A stretch of DNA of 64,000 bases from Anthopleura xanthogrammica (lineage: Eukaryota > Cnidaria > Anthozoa > Actiniaria > Actiniidae). Under the pieces are notes generated by a model. It ran no database searches. It saw only the letters and a list, made by a program, of their open reading frames with translations, and was not told the DNA's origin. The DNA is taken from assembly GCA_964019055.1 (NCBI GenBank), contig CAXHSA010000009.1, forward strand, positions 124,001-188,000. Reading direction: 5' to 3'. The position numbers and the translations under genes are program-made. This document shows positions 60,160-64,000 of this stretch, piece after piece; within the stretch, counting starts at the first letter, position 1, and the number at the start of each line of letters is the position of its first letter.

Positions 60160-60488
60160 ATGAGCAAAAAGTGGGGGTTTCAGCAAACAGGTCACGCCGT
60201 CAGCGAAAAACCTGGTTTTGAGAGCCAAAATGGCCATTTTTCAGTTTTTTGGGCTAAAAAGCTTTTTTTCCCAGCAAAACAGTGTTTTGGACACCTAAAA
60301 TGTGCTTTTCTCGTCCAAAACTTGCGTTTAGCAGTGAAAACGTCGTGTTTTGAGCAAAAGAAAATTCTCAGCAAATTTCCAATTTTGTCAGCAAAAAACA
60401 CCTTTTTTGACCAAAAAGCACCTTTACTCAGCCAAAACCGCATTTTTTTTCGCCAAAAAGTCGTGTTTTTATTTCAAGAGGTATTTTC

Positions 60489-60817
60489 ATGAGCAAAAAG
60501 TAGGGGTTTCAGCAAACAGGTCACGCCGTCAGCGAAAAACCTGGTTTTGAGAGCCAAAATGGCCATTTTTCAGTTTTTTGGGCTAAAAAGCTTTTTTTCC
60601 CAGCAAAACAGTGTTTTGGACACCTAAAATGTGCTTTTCTCGTCCAAAACTTGCGTTTAGCAGTGAAAACGTCGTGTTTTGAGCAAAAGAAAATTCTCAG
60701 CAAATTTCCAATTTTGTCAGCAAAAAACACCTTTTTTGACCAAAAAGCACCTTTACTCAGCCAAAACCGCATTTTTTTTCGCCAAAAAGTCGTGTTTTTA
60801 TCTCAAGAGGTATTTTC
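60489..60817 (+). repeat. Unit with TAG at codon 5 and upstream T314
   Basis: It shares with the 53246 unit the pair of changes T314 (end of the preceding unit) and A14. It also has C221 and G228. The linked pair lies 29 bp apart across the unit boundary and is found at just two places 7.2 kb apart. Confidence 0.88.
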
Positions 60818-63777
60818 ATGAGCAAAAAGTGGGGGTTTCAGCAAACAGGTCACGCCGTCAGCGAAAAACCTGGTTTTGAGAGCCAAAATGGCCATTTTTC
60901 AGTTTTTTGGGCTAAAAAGCTTTTTTTTTCCAGCAAAACAGTGTTTTGGACACCTAAAATGTGCTTTTCTCGTCCAAAACTTGCGTTTAGCAGTGAAAAC
61001 GTCGTGTTTTGAGCAAAAGAAAATTCTCAGCAAATTTCAAATTTTCTCAGCAAAAAAACCTTTTTTTGACCAAAAAGCACCTTTACTCAGCCAAAACCGC
61101 ATTTTTTTTCGCCAAAAAGTCGTGTTTTTATCTCAAGAGGTATTTTCATGAGCAAAAAGTGGGGGTTTCAGCAAACAGATCACGCCGTCAGCGAAAAACC
61201 TGGTTTTGAGAGCCAAAATGGCCATTTTTCAGTTTTTTGGGCTAAAAAGCTTTTTTTCCCAGCAAAACAGTGTTTTGGACACCTAAAATGTGCTTTTCTC
61301 GTCCAAAACTTGCGTTTAGCAGTGAAAACGTCGTGTTTTGAGCAAAAGAAAATTCTCAGCAAATTTCAAATTTTCTCAGCAAAAAACACCTTTTTTGACC
61401 AAAAAGCACCTTTACTCAGCCAAAACCGCATTTTTTTCGCCAAAAAGTCGTGTTTTTATCTCAAGAGGTATTTTCATGAGCAAAAAGTGGGGGTTTCAGC
61501 AAACAGGTCACGCCGTCAGCCAAAAACCTGGTTTTGAGAGCCAAAATGGCCATTTTTCAGTTTTTTGGGCTAAAAAGCTTTTTTTCCCAGCAAAACAGTG
61601 TTTTGGACACCTAAAATGTGCTTTTCTCGTCCAAAACTTGCGTTTAGCAGTGAAAACGTCGTGTTTTGAGCAAAAGAAAATTCTCAGCAAATTTCAAATT
61701 TTCTCAGCAAAAAACACCTTTTTTGACCAAAAAGCACCTTTACTCAGCCAAAACCGCATTTTTTTCGCCAAAAAGTCGTGTTTTTATCTCAAGAGGTATT
61801 TTCATGAGCAAAAAGTGGGGGTTTCAGCAAACAGGTCACGCCGTCAGCGAAAAACCTGGTTTTGAGAGCCAAAATGGCCATTTTTCAGTTTTTTGGGCTA
61901 AAAAGCTTTTTTTCCCAGCAAAACAGTGTTTTGGACACCTAAAATGTGCTTTTCTCGTCCAAAACTTGCGTTTAGCAGTGAAAACGTCGTGTTTTGAGCA
62001 AAAGAAAATTCTCAGCAAATTTCCAATTTTCTCAGCAAAAAACACCTTTTTTGACCAAAAAGCACCTTTACTCAGCCAAAACCGCATTTTTTTTCGCCAA
62101 AAAGTCGTGTTTTTATCTCAAGAGGTATTTTCATGAGCAAAAAGTGGGGGTTTCAGCAAACAGGTCACGCCGTCAGCGAAAAACCTGGTTTTGAGAGCCA
62201 AAATGGCCATTTTTCAGTTTTTTGGGCTAAAAAGCTTTTTTTCCCAGCAAAACAGTGTTTTGGACACCTAAAATGTGCTTTTCTCGTCCAAAACTTGCGT
62301 TTAGCAGTGAAAACGTCGTGTTTTGAGCAAAAGAAAATTCTCAGCAAATTTCCAATTTTCTCAGCAAAAAACACCTTTTTTGACCAAAAAGCACCTTTAC
62401 TCAGCCAAAACCGCATTTTTTTTCGCCAAAAAGTCGTGTTTTTATCTCAAGAGGTATTTTCATGAGCAAAAAGTGGGGGTTTCAGCAAACAGGTCACGCC
62501 GTCAGCGAAAAACCTGGTTTTGAGAGCCAAAATGGCCATTTTTCAGTTTTTTGGGCTAAAAAGCTTTTTTTCCCAGCAAAACAGTGTTTTGGACACCTAA
62601 AATGTGCTTTTCTCGTCCAAAACTTGCGTTTAGCAGTGAAAACGTCGTGTTTTGAGCAAAAGAAAATTCTCAGCAAATTTCCAATTTTCTCAGCAAAAAA
62701 CACCTTTTTTGACCCAAAAGCACCTTTACTCAGCCAAAACCGCATTTTTTTTCGCCAAAAAGTCGTGTTTTTATCTCAAGAGGTATTTTCATGAGCAAAA
62801 AGTGGGGGTTTCAGCAAACAGGTCACGCCGTCAGCGAAAAACCTGGTTTTGAGAGCCAAAATGGCCATTTTTCAGTTTTTTGGGCTAAAAAGCTTTTTTT
62901 CCCAGCAAAACAGTGTTTTGGACACCTAAAATGTGCTTTTCTCGTCCAAAACTTGCGTTTAGCAGTGAAAACGTCGTGTTTTGAGCAAAAGAAAATTCTC
63001 AGCAAATTTCAAATTTTCTCAGCAAAAAACACCTTTTTTGACCAAAAAGCACCTTTACTCAGCCAAAACCGCATTTTTTTTCGCCAAAAAGTCGTGTTTT
63101 TATCTCAAGAGGTATTTTCATGAGCAAAAAGTGGGGGTTTCAGCAAACAGGTCAAGCCGTCAGCGAAAAACCTGGTTTTGAGAGCCAAAATGGCCATTTT
63201 TCAGTTTTTTGGGCTAAAAAGCTTTTTTTCCCAGCAAAACAGTGTTTTGGACACCTAAAATGTGCTTTTCTCGTCCAAAACTTGCGTTTAGCAGTGAAAA
63301 CGTCGTGTTCTGAGCAAAAGAAAATTCTCAGCAAATTTCCAATTTTCTCAGCAAAAAACACCTTTTTTGACCAAAAAGCACCTTTACTCAGCCAAAACCG
63401 CATTTTTTTTCGCCAAAAAGTCGTGTTTTTATCTCAAGAGGTATTTTCATGAGCAAAAAGTGGGGGTTTCAGCAAACAGGTCACGCCGTCAGCGAAAAAC
63501 CTGGTTTTGAGAGCCAAAATGGCCATTTTTCAGTTTTTTGGGCTAAAAAGCTTTTTTTCCCAGCAAAACAGTGTTTTGGACACCTAAAATGTGCTTTTCT
63601 CGTCCAAAACTTGCGTTTAGCAGTGAAAACGTCGTGTTTTGAGCAAAACAAAATTCTCAGCAAATTTCAAATTTTCTCAGCAAAAAACACCTTTTTTGAC
63701 CAAAAAGCACCTTTACTCAGCCAAAACCGCATTTTTTTTCGCCAAAAAGTCGTGTTTTTATCTCAAGAGGTATTTTC

Positions 63778-64000
63778 ATGAGCAAAAAGTGGGGGTTTCA
63801 GCAAACAGGTCACGCCGTCAGCCAAAAACCTGGTTTTGAGAGCCAAAATGGCCATTTTTCAGTTTTTTGGGCTAAAAAGCTTTTTTTCCCAGCAAAACAG
63901 TGTTTTGGACACCTAAAATGTGCTTTTCTCGTCCAAAACTTGCGTTTAGCAGTGAAAACGTCGTGTTTTGAGCAAAAGAAAATTCTCAGCAAATTTCCAA
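63778..64000 (+). repeat. Right partial satellite unit (unit positions 1-223)
   Basis: The window ends inside a unit. This copy has C instead of G at position 46 (GTCAGCC), as does the unit at 61476, and C at position 221. The array continues beyond the right end. Confidence 0.97.

Larger units (their letters stand above)
1..64000. repeat. Satellite DNA array, 329-bp unit, about 194.5 copies, both ends open
   Basis: A single 329-bp unit repeats head to tail in one orientation across the entire window. Following the ATG that marks unit position 1 gives 194 starts from 258 to 63778, so 193 complete units. Of these, 156 are exactly 329 bp. The other 37 are 324, 328, 330 or 331 bp, and the summed deviations (+23) account exactly for the distance between first and last start. 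Most units differ from the consensus by only zero to a few bases, so the array is highly homogenised. Nothing else is inserted anywhere. Long gene-free homogeneous arrays of this kind are typical of eukaryotic centromeric, pericentromeric or subtelomeric heterochromatin; that placement is inference. I do not recognise the satellite family and cannot name the organism. Confidence 0.97.
32184..64000 (+). repeat. Right sub-array: units frequently with C at position 221
   Basis: From 32184 onward about 42 of 97 units, counting the last partial one, carry C at unit position 221. Often this is combined with G at 228 (units 32514, 32844, 33832, 34161, 37453, 46666, 58182, 59171, 59831, 60160, 60489). 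All units with A at 155 (41402, 41731, 43047, 43705, 44034, 44363, 48641, 52259), all with A at 259 and all with C at 207 are here. Seven of eight units with G at position 110 are here too. The abrupt rise in C221 at 32184 defines the boundary with the left part. Confidence 0.8.

Noticed and set aside
258..64000. Hundreds of overlapping open frames of 60-240 codons on both strands as protein genes
   Set aside because: They are the same satellite unit read in different frames. Products are low-complexity Lys/Phe-rich with no recognisable domain, many begin at TTG or other non-ATG codons, and common variants, indels and stops do not respect any frame. The 130-240-codon frames arise only from one- or two-base indels joining neighbouring units.
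1..64000. CRISPR array
   Set aside because: There is no repeat-spacer alternation. The whole 329-bp unit is conserved and nothing resembles variable spacers or cas genes.
1..64000. Transposon, retroelement, tRNA, rRNA or telomere repeats within the array
   Set aside because: Every interval between unit starts is 324-331 bp, so there is no room for an insertion. I saw no tRNA-like, rRNA-like or short telomeric repeat sequence in the unit.
1..64000. Assignment to a named organism or known satellite family
   Set aside because: The unit does not match any satellite I can recall with confidence, and A/T periodicity and base composition alone cannot identify a lineage.

Overview
The whole 64 kb is one uninterrupted satellite DNA array. 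A single unit of 329 bp is repeated head to tail from the first base to the last. There are 193 complete units between 258 and 63777, a 257-bp partial unit on the left and a 223-bp partial unit on the right. No gene, RNA gene, mobile element, CRISPR array or unique spacer interrupts it, and neither edge of the array lies inside the window. By the phase used here, position 1 of a unit is the A of the ATG found at 258, 587, 916 and so on. Of the 193 complete units, 156 are exactly 329 bp. The other 37 differ by -5 to +2 bp, nearly always within A or T runs.

This size, homogeneity and lack of genes point to eukaryotic satellite heterochromatin, such as a centromeric, pericentromeric, subtelomeric or sex-chromosome array. 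The sequence does not identify the lineage. A hand count of the consensus unit gives 126 G+C of 329 (38%) and 10 CpG against about 12 expected, so CpG is only mildly depleted.

The unit has its own internal structure. Short A-tracts recur about every 20.5 bp (16 steps in 329 bp), with T-tracts about half-way between. A- and T-tracts therefore alternate roughly every 10 bp, close to the DNA helical repeat. Two perfect palindromes and one CpG cluster break this pattern. An open frame of 110 codons spans each unit and overlaps the next by ATGA. Its lysine/phenylalanine-rich translation follows directly from the A/T-tracts, and I do not regard it as a gene.

Shared variants give the array a visible history. 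Units before about 32.2 kb and after it carry different marker variants. The change coincides with a cluster of indels at 31.2-33.5 kb. Local higher-order repeats of two or three units occur at 15.1-17.0, 27.9-29.9 and 58.8-60.2 kb. Multi-unit blocks also recur at distances of 8, 20 and 36 units. This pattern is expected from unequal exchange or segmental amplification.

No multi-gene system is present. The most notable features are the helically phased A/T design carried over at least 64 kb and the sub-array boundary near 32 kb.
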